Positions 54,235-64,000 of a stretch of DNA of 64,000 nucleotides are shown piece after piece; the stretch's first letter is position 1; each line of letters begins with the position of its first letter. Source of the stretch: Malaya genurostris (taxonomy: Eukaryota; Arthropoda; Insecta; Diptera; Culicidae); contig NC_080570.1 of assembly GCF_030247185.1 (NCBI RefSeq), positions 151,913,641 to 151,977,640 of the forward strand. Reading direction: 5' to 3'. A program made the translations under genes and the position numbers. Below the pieces are notes generated by a model. It did not search any database. It was given only the letters and a program-made list of their open reading frames with translations, and was not told where the DNA came from.

Positions 54235-56040
54235 TTGAAAAACGTGATTAATCCACCTAGCAGTGAGATGATACCTTTTTTTATCAATACGCATGTGTTT
54301 TTGCATGGATATTCTTAGGTGTTTTAGTTCTCATGACATTATTTTAATTATCGTCGTTTTAAACGGCAAATTGAGATTTTAATCACTCATTACCCTGTAA
54401 TGCCGAAACTGCAAAACATATCGAATTTCAATCTTAGCGTGTGACAATCGATTGAACATTCCATGAGATGTCGAAGTAAGTTCCACTTTAGAGTTTTTCG
54501 TCATTATTTATGGTACTTCCAGAGCCGGTATTCAGGAATTAGCATAGCCCAAAATGATTCGAATGGCCATAAATTATTACGCCAAACAATTTACATGAAA
54601 TTTATAAACTCATCATGTGTAATTCCAGAATCGGATAAAATTCACCGATTTTGTATGGGACCTTAAGTCCTGTAATATTTGTTTTTAAAGTTCGAATTGG
54701 TCTTTTTTGAGAAAATGATTGAGTTTTGAGAATCGATTCGATACTGGAACCGGAATTCTAAAATCGGTGTAGCCGAAATCAGTTAAATTCACCTGAGGAG
54801 TGTGTAGACATCTTTGAGAAATTGTAGTGCGAATTAAAATTTGGGGGTACATTCCGAATCCAAAAACGAATACCGCTCAAACTGAAATAAATTTATTTGG
54901 TAATCGACTATCCAAATCTGCAAACCCGATAAACCTGATTAATATATGTGAAATGCACATTTTTATACTAATAACCCTGTATCTCCTGAACCAGAAATCG
55001 GATCTGACTAAATTTTATAGGATTTAAAGACCTCTCATTTGAATCATAGATGATTCTTAGATTTCATTTGAATCTTAGATCGGTTCAGCCATCTACGAGA
55101 AAAATGAATTGCATTATTTTAATTTCGTTTTATATATCATCCTGTGGTTCCGCAATCAGAAGTCAGATCCAAACGTAATTCAGGAACCTTGTTTGGGAGT
55201 ATACGACTTTTCATATGAATCTGAGTTTGTAGAAAACGGATTAACCATCTCCGAGAAAATTGAGTGAAATTATTTGTCACACACGCATTTGCTGATCTCG
55301 ACGAACTGAGTCGTATGGTATATGGAAGTCATGTTCTTCCAGCATTTATTGCTGTAAATAGTTTAAATCAATATAATTATGGAATTACTTCCAACTCGAT
55401 AATGCTGGTATCATCTGGTTTACATATGCCATATTCGAAAGATTATGTTGCCAAAAATGAACCGTGCTAAAATTGGTCCGAGGCAAATTGTCATAAAAAA
55501 GGATGCTGTACACAGTCTTTTTGGTACTTAGAAACAATTATATGTAACAGTATAAAAAATTGTGTTTCATGTTGCTCCCAAGCATTGCTTTTTCATACAG
55601 CGCTCAAAATTCCTTCTACTGGAATAAGGCTTACACAAAAATATCGATATCTCCGTTAAAAATGGACGGATTTTAACAATCTATGGCTTGTTGGATAGGT
55701 ATTACCGAGCGAAATCTAAGTCTGGAAACATATTCTGTTTTCAAGGTCAAATGTGACAGATACTGTCAAAAAACTGAAAATTTTGACATAAAACTTCGTA
55801 TAACTCAAAAAGTAAACATCCGATCTCAAAACCATTCAATAGCGTTCTGGGTGACGGAGAGACTTTTAATTTGCGACTAGTTTGATCAAAATCGGTCCAG
55901 CCATCTCTGAGATCTCGACCTCTTAGTTGACAACACACATACAGACACACACACATACACACACACACAGATATTTGCTCAGTTCGTCGAGCTGAATCGA
56001 TTGGTATATGACATTCGGCCCCCTGGGCCTCGGAAAATTT
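54235..56040 (-). repeat. Long array of GTATATGAC-family units, reverse orientation
   Basis: Opens with ATTAATCCACCTAGCAGTGA and closes with CGTCGAGCTGAATCGATTGG plus TATATGACATTCGGCCCCCT. Between, core units repeat at irregular 150-250 bp spacing, for example AGAGCCGGTATTCAGGAATT (54522), GAACCAGAAATCGGATCTGA (54988), CGCAATCAGAAGTCAGATCC (55150), plus TCGACGAACTGAGTCGTATG (55298). A CA microsatellite lies at 55936-55970. This seems to be an expanded relative of the 42.2-kb element. Confidence 0.65.
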
Positions 56041-56084
56041 TTCGAAAGTTTGAGCGAATTCTATACCTATTTTTTATATATATA

Positions 56085-57013
56085 CAGGGTGATTTTTTAA
56101 GAGCTTGAGAACTTTTTTAAACAATAAAACGCATAAAATTTGCAAAATCTCATCGGTTCTTTATTTTAAACGTTAGATTGGTACATGACATTTACTTTTT
56201 GAAGATAATTTCATTTAAATGTTGACCGCGGCTGCGTCTTAGGTGGTCCATTCGGAAAGTCCAATTTTGGGCAACTTTTTCGAGCATTTCGGCCGGAATA
56301 GCCCGAATTTCTTCGGAAATGTTGTCTTCCAAAGCTGGAATAGTTACTGGCTTATTTCTGTAGACTTTAGACTTGACGTAGCCCCACAAAAAATAGTCTA
56401 AAGGCGTCAAATCGCATGATCTTGGTGGCCAACTTACCGGTCCATTTCTTGAGATGAATTGTTCTCCGAAGTTTTCCCTCAAAATGGCCATAGAATCGCG
56501 AGCTGTGTGGCATGTAGCGCCATCTTGTTGAAACCACATGTCAACCAAGTTCAGTTCTTCCATTTTTGGCAACAAAAAGTTTGTTAGCATCGAACGATAG
56601 CGATCGCCATTCACTGTAACGTTGCGTCCAACAGCATCTTTGAAAAAATACGGTCCAATGATTCCACCAGCGTACAAACCACACCAAACAGTGCATTTTT
56701 CGGGATGCATGGGCAGTTCTTGAACGGCTTCTGGTTGCTCTTCACTCCAAATGCGGCAATTTTGCTTATTTACGTAGCCATTCAACCAGAAATGAGCCTC
56801 ATCGCTGAACAAAATTTGTCGATAAAAAAGCGGATTTTCTGCCAACTTTTCTAGGGCCCATTCACTGATTTGCAAGCGTTGCTCGTTAGTAAGTCTATTC
56901 ATGATGAAATGTCAAAGCATACTGAGCAAATAATAATGCATGAAAATCATAACCTCAAAAAATCTGAGCAAATACTAATGCATGAAAATCCTAACCTCAG
57001 AAAAATCACCTTT
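56085..57013 (-). mobile_element. DD41D Tc1/mariner-type element, copy 2
   Basis: A 929-bp element flanked by TA (56083-56084 and 57014-57015). The transposase 3' side (56085-56210) matches the arms of copy 1 at 23.5 kb. The opposite end (56925-57013) has two direct repeats of about 40 bp (GAGCAAATA-TAATGCATGAAAATC...AACCTCA), then AAAAATCACCTTT, whose reversed form (AAAGGTGATTTTT) matches the other end's AGGGTGATTTTTT, so the true terminal inverted repeat is short. The subterminal repeats may be transposase binding sites. The element is an internal-deletion derivative. Confidence 0.9.
56192..56902 (-). CDS. DD41D transposase, internally deleted but open
   Basis: 236 residues from the ATG at 56902 to the stop at 56192-56194. 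The first 12 residues (MNRLTNEQRLQI) look like the start of a transposase helix-turn-helix, but they join directly to SEWALEKLAENPLFYRQILF, so about 100 or more residues (the rest of the DNA-binding domain) are missing in frame. Catalytic residues D34 (LFSDEAHFW), D127 (FQQDGATCH) and D169 (LTPLDYFLW) are intact with 41 residues between the last two. The product would keep catalytic residues without DNA binding, and might act as an inhibitor; that is speculation. Confidence 0.9.
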   Translation of the reverse strand: MNRLTNEQRLQISEWALEKLAENPLFYRQILFSDEAHFWLNGYVNKQNCRIWSEEQPEAVQELPMHPEKCTVWCGLYAGGIIGPYFFKDAVGRNVTVNGDRYRSMLTNFLLPKMEELNLVDMWFQQDGATCHTARDSMAILRENFGEQFISRNGPVSWPPRSCDLTPLDYFLWGYVKSKVYRNKPVTIPALEDNISEEIRAIPAEMLEKVAQNWTFRMDHLRRSRGQHLNEIIFKK

Positions 57014-57015
57014 TA

Positions 57016-60000
57016 TAAAAAGGTAAAAACACGCACCGTCAACGCGACAAACGAGTAATCGAACGTCCGGCCGGATTTGAACTGAATAAATTTCGCGACT
57101 AGTGATGCCAGGTTACCACGCAGCCGATTCCGATTATTTCAGCATTTGAAACCAGAACAGAAAACGAATAGTTATTATTAGTTGGTTTCTATTTTCTTTT
57201 GTACATTTTTTTATCCTTCTCGCGCTTTTATATTCAACAGCACCATCATCTAACGCAAATCGGCCAACACATTCAGTTATGACTAAAACATAAGAATAAT
57301 GCACCAGATTTTATTGATATTGCCAACTGCAGAGAATTTCAATAAATTTCAGTTAAATTTGATTGTAGAAAGTTTCAAAATACGAGACAATCGAACCAGT
57401 CTTAACGAACTAAACTTTCGAGTCTTCGAGTTTCTTTAAACGTGAAAACAATAAGGTGATGCAATCTCTCAAACTTTAAACGTGAATGACTCTTTAGATT
57501 CCATTAGATTCATTAAAACAGATACATAAGAAATTCTGTTTACTATCAAATAATTTTATGACATCAAATATTGCGTGAAAATTTAAAAGATCTCAAAGAA
57601 TCAGAAAAATTTATAAAATGAAACGAAACATTCACTATAAGCTAGTTTTAAATACTTGGGAAAGATTTAGAAGCTTTAAGGATAAAAACTACTTATTTGA
57701 CACTAAAGTATGGTTTTGTTAACGTTAAAGTCTAATACGTTTCATTAAATTTTCTTCATCTTAACTCCTACACACTTCGATTTCATTTTGTTGTTCAACG
57801 AAAATTTTCGATAAACAACCTATAGTTGGAATAACCAACCATTTTAATTCACAGCATGCCCATAAAAAGGATGTCGTTTCGGGAGGGGTCCTCAGATAAA
57901 AGGGTGTGTTTTTAACAGACACTTTTCCACTGCAACTATCTCTATTGATTTAAATAAAATTTGTGACTGTGTCCGAGAGAAGACACTATATTTCTTAGCA
58001 TTTACTGTCAAGCCATTTCTATCACCATTATATTTCTAAACCTTTTAAATGTCAATTTCTAGAGCACAACAAACCACAAGACTTGTTTTGATGCGATTGA
58101 TTTTGAGAAGAAATCCAAGATAGCTCCCTTGCTCCGATTCGCCATGCAACGTCATGGCATTACATTCCTTTTTCTTAGCGTATAAAATCATTGCATGGCT
58201 AGTATTATGATTCTACTGACACTGACTCGAAAATTCTACTGGTTTGTAAGATCAGCGCCGTATGTATTGAACCGCTAACCTGGGCGATCCGATCCATGGA
58301 GAACGTAGAACATCTTCTAAATTTGTATTATTAGCTGATGGTCATGCAAACTTACTTTGGTTATACTGGTTTCGGTTTCAGATTCCGGGAGTAGCGGTCT
58401 AAAATTCGAAACTCACATTGATTTCTCAGACATGACTTGAGGCTTGGGAACAGATAATAGTTCAAGGAAGCCAAATCGGGTAAACCATTGATTGTAAGGC
58501 CATTTTACAGCGATTTTGGTCTTCAATTGCTCCATCATTGCACGATAGCATTAGCAGAGAGAGTGTTTTGAAACATTGTTTAGCGCATTCATTCATACAT
58601 TATTTGGTTTAGATTGCCGCATAATTTAGAGTGTATCGATTACACTATTCTTTCTGATCATGCTTATATGAGCCTGTCTAGTCTAACTATTTCAATTCGA
58701 AGATAGAACTGATTCTATCAAGAATACCTGTCGATTTAAATATTTCTATAGTTCCACGGTGAAAGGGCCTAACTGCAAATGAGAGACTCTCTTTTTTTAC
58801 TGTTTCCAATATAAATCGGGCGCTTGAGGTTTCAACTCAATAGTTATTTGAAGAGTAAGACGTCAAATAGAAAAATCAACCCGCTAAATCGCGAAAGAAA
58901 GAGCGAACGAAAAAAAAAAGTGTTTTGGAGTTAGGTCCTTTTGTCGTGGGACAACAGATTTCATACATATTGCTCTCTTTCAGTATTTGCCAAAAATAAT
59001 CAAAGAATTGACAATGAAGAAATTGAGTTTACCACAACCTTATGTATTTTGTAAAATGTTTTATGAAAAAATTTTTTAGAGAAGGCTTTCTGTACACTGC
59101 ATTAGATGTAAAATAAATTGGACGCTAACGAAGACTGCAATGAGTTTGGTGTTGATTTTATTCAAATGATTATTGAAACATCAATGGACAAATGATTGAG
59201 AATCATGTTGATGAACACTTTTTACTCTATGTTGTATTGATTCCACGTGCAGAAATTTACCCTGAGAATACGTCAAGATGTAGACATTGTCCACACCGTG
59301 CGCGAAGATGCCGTAAAAATTTCACTCAACATGGCTTCAAAGAAGGTTCATTTCGGTAACTAAAGTTACAAGTCAATAATTTTAATCGACAAAAGATAGC
59401 TAATAATTTATAAATCTCTCACGACTTGAACCAAATAGCAGTAGACATGGCATTAAATGTTTTGATTGACATGAATTCAAATAGTGGAATAATGACTCCA
59501 GTCAAAGCTTTCATTATCATCCCATGCCAAAAAAATCGTTCACCAAGTTGATAGTGAAATCCCAAAAATGTATCTTCAGTAAATTACATTAATCCGTAGA
59601 TTCGCAGAAAATTTCCAAATCCGCAAACCTACGAAGAATCCCGACGTTCTGGCATCGCTGTTCGTACCGTACGCGATGACACAAACGAACGAAAAGAACC
59701 GTTAGTTGACCGAACGAATTGAATCGTTCTTTCATTTCCGCTGCTACCGTTTAGACTTTCTATTCATTGCCCATAATTCTCGGTTGATCTTTCAAAAGGC
59801 CGTAAGAGAAAGGTCATTATTTATATTACAAAGCACGCTTACTAGCACACTGAGAAAAAACATGACATTCGAAATTGCTCAACGCAGTTTAATTTTGCGA
59901 ATTGTTGGATATAACTTCTTCGAATAGAAAAGATAAACAACATGCTCTGGACTGTTCTAGTTCTATATACATAATTAATTAAATTCAACGACGGTGAATC

Positions 60001-60649
60001 TAGGTTTAAAACTGGCTTCAAACAAATGGTTTGACAACAGCGAGGATGGAAACTGGGTTAGATTTGGAATCAAGCGAAGATGACATCAATGTAGTTTGTT
60101 TGTTTGTTTATTTTAGCCCGGTTTTAACCTATTGGTCATTCACCGTGAAGCCGTTTATGTTATCATTCCTATTATCCAAATCACCGTTAGCCGTAATTAT
60201 AAGTGACAGTTTATCGGAATTTGCATCAATTCAACTATTAAATGTATTAAACTTGCTTTCTAGTTCAAAAAGACAGAGTGAATATTAATAAACAATTCCT
60301 GTATTTAAAATGTGATTAGAAACAAGAATTCCGAAACAACAAATTGGTAGTGTTTATTTGTTTTAAAATACTTAGAAAATATCGAATAAGATTGTTCTAT
60401 GAAATGGAATAAAAAGACCAAAGGTAAAACTTGTAAAAAAACGAGTATTAAGAGAAGTACAGTAACTCAACTGACAGGCAATTTTGTTACTGAACTCGAT
60501 CCGTAAATCATTATTTTTTTTACAAATTCAGGATTGTATTTACTCAAGTTGAATGTATTGAAATAACAGAGAAATGTGAATCTGCCATAGTATTAAAGTC
60601 TCCGCTAAACAATACCATTCTAAAACAACTTCACCTGCTACCATTTCAG
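57016..60649. other. Intronic stretch before the third RUNX exon
   Basis: About 3.6 kb of AT-rich DNA in which I find no transposon end, RNA gene or supported exon. Short frames at 59706-59927 and 60031-60288 show no domain. The last 40 bp form the splice acceptor region (CACCTGCTACCATTTCAG). Confidence 0.45.
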
Positions 60650-60865
60650 ATATGCCTCAACTGCGACCTCCGCCGCTCCACCGGTTCCTCGAGCAGCCAG
60701 CATTCAGCCACTTCCCGGCCCGGTTCAATTCCAGTTCGAGCAAAGCGTCCCTCAATACGTACAGTGCGGGTTCAAATCTTCACCACGGCAGCAACAGTGG
60801 CAGTTCCAGCCTGAACACCAGCGTCGAGTCGACCAGCGATTACAAGCCGAACATTACCCTGCCAG
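60650..60865 (+). CDS. RUNX gene, exon downstream of the Runt domain
   Basis: 72 codons in phase 1 on both sides: acceptor CCATTTCAG ending 60649, donor CCAG|GTTAGT at 60866. Joined to the exon ending 37074 it reads PRSKT-NMPQLRPPPLHRFLEQP, then a serine/asparagine/glycine-rich stretch (SSSSKASLNTYSAGSNLHHG) and SDYKPNITLP. Low-complexity, proline- and serine-rich sequence after the Runt domain is typical of the RUNX transactivation region. Codon use and GC rise sharply compared with the flanks. Assignment to the same gene is inferred from phase, strand and composition. The C-terminal WRPY-type motif is not in this window. Confidence 0.8.
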
Positions 60866-63530
60866 GTTAGTTGATCTCCAGTCCGGCCGGACGGGATCGG
60901 AAAATCGTTTCCAATTCCAGTGCATTTTCGATTCGAAACTGCCGCCGATTGTGCTTCGTCTCGTTTCCTGACGATTGCATCTGCCGGCGGCCAAATGTGA
61001 CCCCGTAATTATGTGTATGCGAAATTGATTACATCCACGCAATTCACAAGTTCGAACGGTCAAAATTGGAATGACTTTCGGTGGAATATCGGATTATGAC
61101 CTCGCGGTGATTGCAAACCGGGTTTTTTTCGAAAATTTATGTGTCTGAATTGTTTTTAAAAAATGGGAGTAATTTTTAACGTTTGATTGGCGAATCAAGT
61201 TGAGCTGCTAAGTTGCACTGGTAGCTTGTTTTGAACTGCTAAGCACGGATGAATTGAAGGCGGAATATAAAAAGAAATTATTGGAGCAAGCTACACAAAC
61301 GCTGGATTTCATTTGTGAAATGCTAACTATTGCCATTACAATAAATAAGGAAGTATTTATAAACAAATTAAAGAAAATTTATATTTTCAAATAACATATC
61401 GCTTTAAGCACCGAATCGAAATGGCAAGCGTGACGGTGTGATCATAATATTCATTCCACCTTCGCTTCAATATGAATACTACTACGAATCTGATTCCAAA
61501 CTTGCATCACAGGATTCCGGCCACAAACAACAGAAGCTTGCGGGTAGCGAAAATTACCTTTCATCAAGAAGGTTTTTTTTTGTTTTTGTTTTTTTTTGTG
61601 CTGCCTAGCTCCATTCGTTATCCGTTTTCTTTGGTTTCTGGCACGGCCGCCTTTGGCGCGAGATCGATCGCGACCTCAACCGGGGCCCAACCACTTGCTA
61701 CCTGTTGAATTGTGGTCAGATCATTGGCCAATCGGCAACAACTATCGCCGAGGATAGGATCGTATCTTTCACAGCTCATTTTCATCGCGCCCGGGAATCT
61801 GTTCGGCCCGGCAGTCGATGAATGGCGAACGAATGATACTTACTAATTTACTTTGTTTTTTTTTTGTTCGAAACACAGCGTGAAAATTTCAGTTGTTTAT
61901 TTTAGTCAATTACCGCATAGCTGGAATAACGACGGGATTCTTGAGGAGTAATTACTGATTCAAATACTACTTATTAATGTTTGCCACATTCGAACAATAG
62001 CCTCGAAACTTAATTTTCCTATCCTTCAAACAATGGTTGAGGGTCGTTTGGTTCATAGAAAGTATCTTAGTCCTTTAGTCATTATTCTTCGAAATCACTA
62101 AGTGTAGCGCTCTAACCAATTACGTTGCACTAGAAGACATCACAAATGAACTCGTGCCGAAAAAATTTGACATGGACAGTTGGTTTGTTTACATTCTCAA
62201 TAACACGTATTTAAACTAGAATGAACATGTAAACAAAGCACCGTTGTCCGTCAAATGATGATCATTAAGTGAGTTTCGTAAAGGTCGTGTAAAATCTAAT
62301 ACTACCCAGCACTCCTGGCAGCCTCATCATTTATCATTTTTCCACCGATATCATCAGCTACTACCCATATTATCAGATCCGAATGGATTCCGAATCAATT
62401 CCGAATCGGCGAGAAATTTTCATTCGGAATTCCATGTGGAAATCATGTGGAATTCCGAATCAATTCCAACTCCAGTGTAACAACCGATTCCGAATTTCGC
62501 CTTCTTCTTAGAATTCCAACATAAACTGTTGAAATTCGCTGGAAATTAACAAAACGACTTACCTTAGTCAGCATCATCCATTCCTCTAACTGGAGTGTAG
62601 TGAAATGGCTAAAGGCGCCTAAATTTTACACTAACACATTCATAAAATGAGCGAATATTCAATGACATTTACAATGTCACTGTCAATCGGGTTGATCGAG
62701 CAGCCAACTCAGGCGAAAATTCTAGCACTGAACCGATCAAGCACTGAAAAATCATGCAGTCGAGTAAGAATTCATTACTCATTCCGTTATTTCGATAATG
62801 TGGGTACCAGCCTATCTTAGGAAGTGTATGATTTCTGAGCTAAACTTCTTCTTACTGAGCTAAATCTTCTTCTTTACCGCTGAATTTTCTCGTTTTTGTT
62901 ACTCAAATATCTCGAAAATAGCTACATTTAGGAAATAGTTCGCTACTTTTTTTTCATTGAGCATAATTTGAAGAATAATATTTTATTACTCGGCATGTTC
63001 ATTCTTATAAAACATCGTTTTTCGAAAATCTACAAAAAGTTTTTCTTTTGGAAACTTTATCATAGATCACCTCTCCAACTATCTTTAATATTTGTTAGTT
63101 TCCTTGTAACTTTTGCATGATATGAAACAAATCTTACGATGGAATAACTAAAAGTTTTGAAAAAATAGTTTTATTTTCGATTTTTCGAAAAGTCGAGGCA
63201 TTCTTTTTTTCAGTGTATTTGTTTTTGAAAATTCAATTGATTGCATACAACACCACACTTTGACAAACTTTTAGTTGCAGCTAAAGATTTCGAGTTATAA
63301 TTGTTTGAAAATAATGTTGCTTAAAACACATACACCTTAATCAAAAGTTAGTCTTGTGTGAAAAAAATCTCTAGATCAGTGGAAAATACTTCATTTGCCC
63401 TACCGATCACACATGCAAATCGAAGGGTGTCGTGTCAGAATTTTGTCATTCATGGACGATTTGGCGCAGAATTGCTCATTTCCAACAGATTTGGCAAATA
63501 AGTGACTCTTCAATATGTTAAGACTCTTCA
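60866..63530 (+). other. RUNX intron continuing toward the window end
   Basis: The first 200 bp and 61480-61830 are GC-richer. The rest is AT-rich. A short direct/inverted GAATTCC-rich patch lies at 62380-62520 (TCCGAATCAATTCCGAATCG). No further exon is recognisable. Confidence 0.5.
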
Positions 63531-63539
63531 ACTCTTTTT

Positions 63540-63995
63540 AACACCTATAACTTACAAAAAAAATATGTATAACGCCTCGTAACACAAAACTAACAAAAAA
63601 GTACCTGATGGAACGCCTCACAACGCATGTACATTTCAAAAATGTAACGCATGTAACGCTTCGTAACGCCTATAACCTACAAGAAAGTAACGCATGTAAC
63701 ACTTCGTAACGCTTATAACTTACAAAAGAGTAACGTATGTAACGCTTCGTAATGCCTGTAATTTACAAAATAGTAACGCATGTAACACTTCGTAATACCT
63801 ATAACTTACAAAAATGCAACGCTTCGTAACGCCTATAACATACAAAAAAGTAACGCTTGTAACGCCTCGTAACGCCTATAACTTACAAAAAAGTAACACT
63901 TGTAACACTTCGTAACATCTGTAACTTACAAAAAGGTAACGCATGTAACGCTTCGTAACGCCTATAACTTACAAAACAGTAACGCATATATATAA
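63540..63995 (+). repeat. 43-bp minisatellite, continues past the window
   Basis: About ten units of AGTAACGCATGTAACGCTTC plus GTAACGCCTATAACTTACAAAAA, regular near the end and diverged toward 63540. Each unit contains three GTAACGC words, so the 43-bp unit itself grew from a shorter GTAACGC repeat. Confidence 0.92.
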
Positions 63996-64000
63996 ATTTC

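Larger units (their letters stand above)
37075..60649 (+). other. RUNX intron after the Runt domain (23.6 kb)
   Basis: Inferred from the donor at 37075 and an in-phase acceptor at 60649. If the candidate exon at 52236 is used, the intron is 15.2 kb in that isoform. Stretches not listed separately (37.1-38.3, 46.9-47.0, 51.0-52.0, 52.7-54.2 kb) are AT-rich and contain no domain-bearing frame. Confidence 0.8.

Overview
This window looks like nuclear DNA of a dipteran insect, most likely a mosquito with a large, transposon-rich genome. The clues are AT-rich non-coding DNA with widely spaced split exons, a jockey-type LINE, ITmD37E-type and irritans-type mariner elements, and interspersed repeats of a style I associate with culicine mosquitoes. 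The species is inferred, not proven.

The only host gene I can support is a Runt-domain (RUNX) transcription factor on the + strand. Two exons (10509-10748 and 36961-37074) encode nearly the whole DNA-binding domain. A third (60650-60865) encodes a low-complexity segment in the same splice phase. All three are multiples of 3 with phase-1 boundaries. The introns are about 26.2 kb and 23.6 kb. The first coding exon and the C-terminus are not seen. A second phase-compatible open exon at 52236-52543, ending in a stop, could be an alternative last exon. Which insect paralogue this is (runt, lozenge, RunxA or RunxB) cannot be settled by eye.

Almost everything else is mobile DNA, mostly inside the two large introns. 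At 1-2.8 kb lies the 5' half of a jockey-clade LINE with open ORF1 and an open endonuclease. At 3.6-4.9 kb is an ITmD37E (DD37E) element, at 5.2-6.5 kb an irritans mariner and at 7.6-8.2 kb a MITE. From 12 to 17 kb there are inverted repeats and small minisatellites. Two near-identical, internally deleted DD41D elements sit at 23.5 and 56.1 kb. A degenerate GAATTCTGGAACTG minisatellite fills most of 24.6-27.6 kb. A TTAA-type MITE sits in a DD37E relic at 30.6-31.8 kb. A second irritans mariner (32.0-33.3 kb) lies in tandem units that carry a TATA box, and a roughly 180-bp palindrome lies at 34.0-34.2 kb. A decayed mariner is at 35.4-36.0 kb.

In the second intron are foldback-like elements built of palindromic units (38.3-39.7 kb, with a perfect 9-bp target duplication, and 45.3-46.9 kb), a hAT-type MITE with a perfect 8-bp duplication (47.7-48.6 kb), a tRNA-derived SINE (50.8 kb) and arrays of an interspersed repeat with about 150-200 bp internal units. 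The window ends in a 43-bp minisatellite.

Between repeats lie GC-richer, apparently unique islands (18.2-19.95, 28.5-29.9, 43.1-45.3, 52.0-52.7 kb). These are the best candidates for intronic regulatory DNA of the RUNX gene. The most interesting unexplained structures are the foldback family, the DD41D copy whose left end is an inverted copy of its right end, and the candidate alternative RUNX exon.
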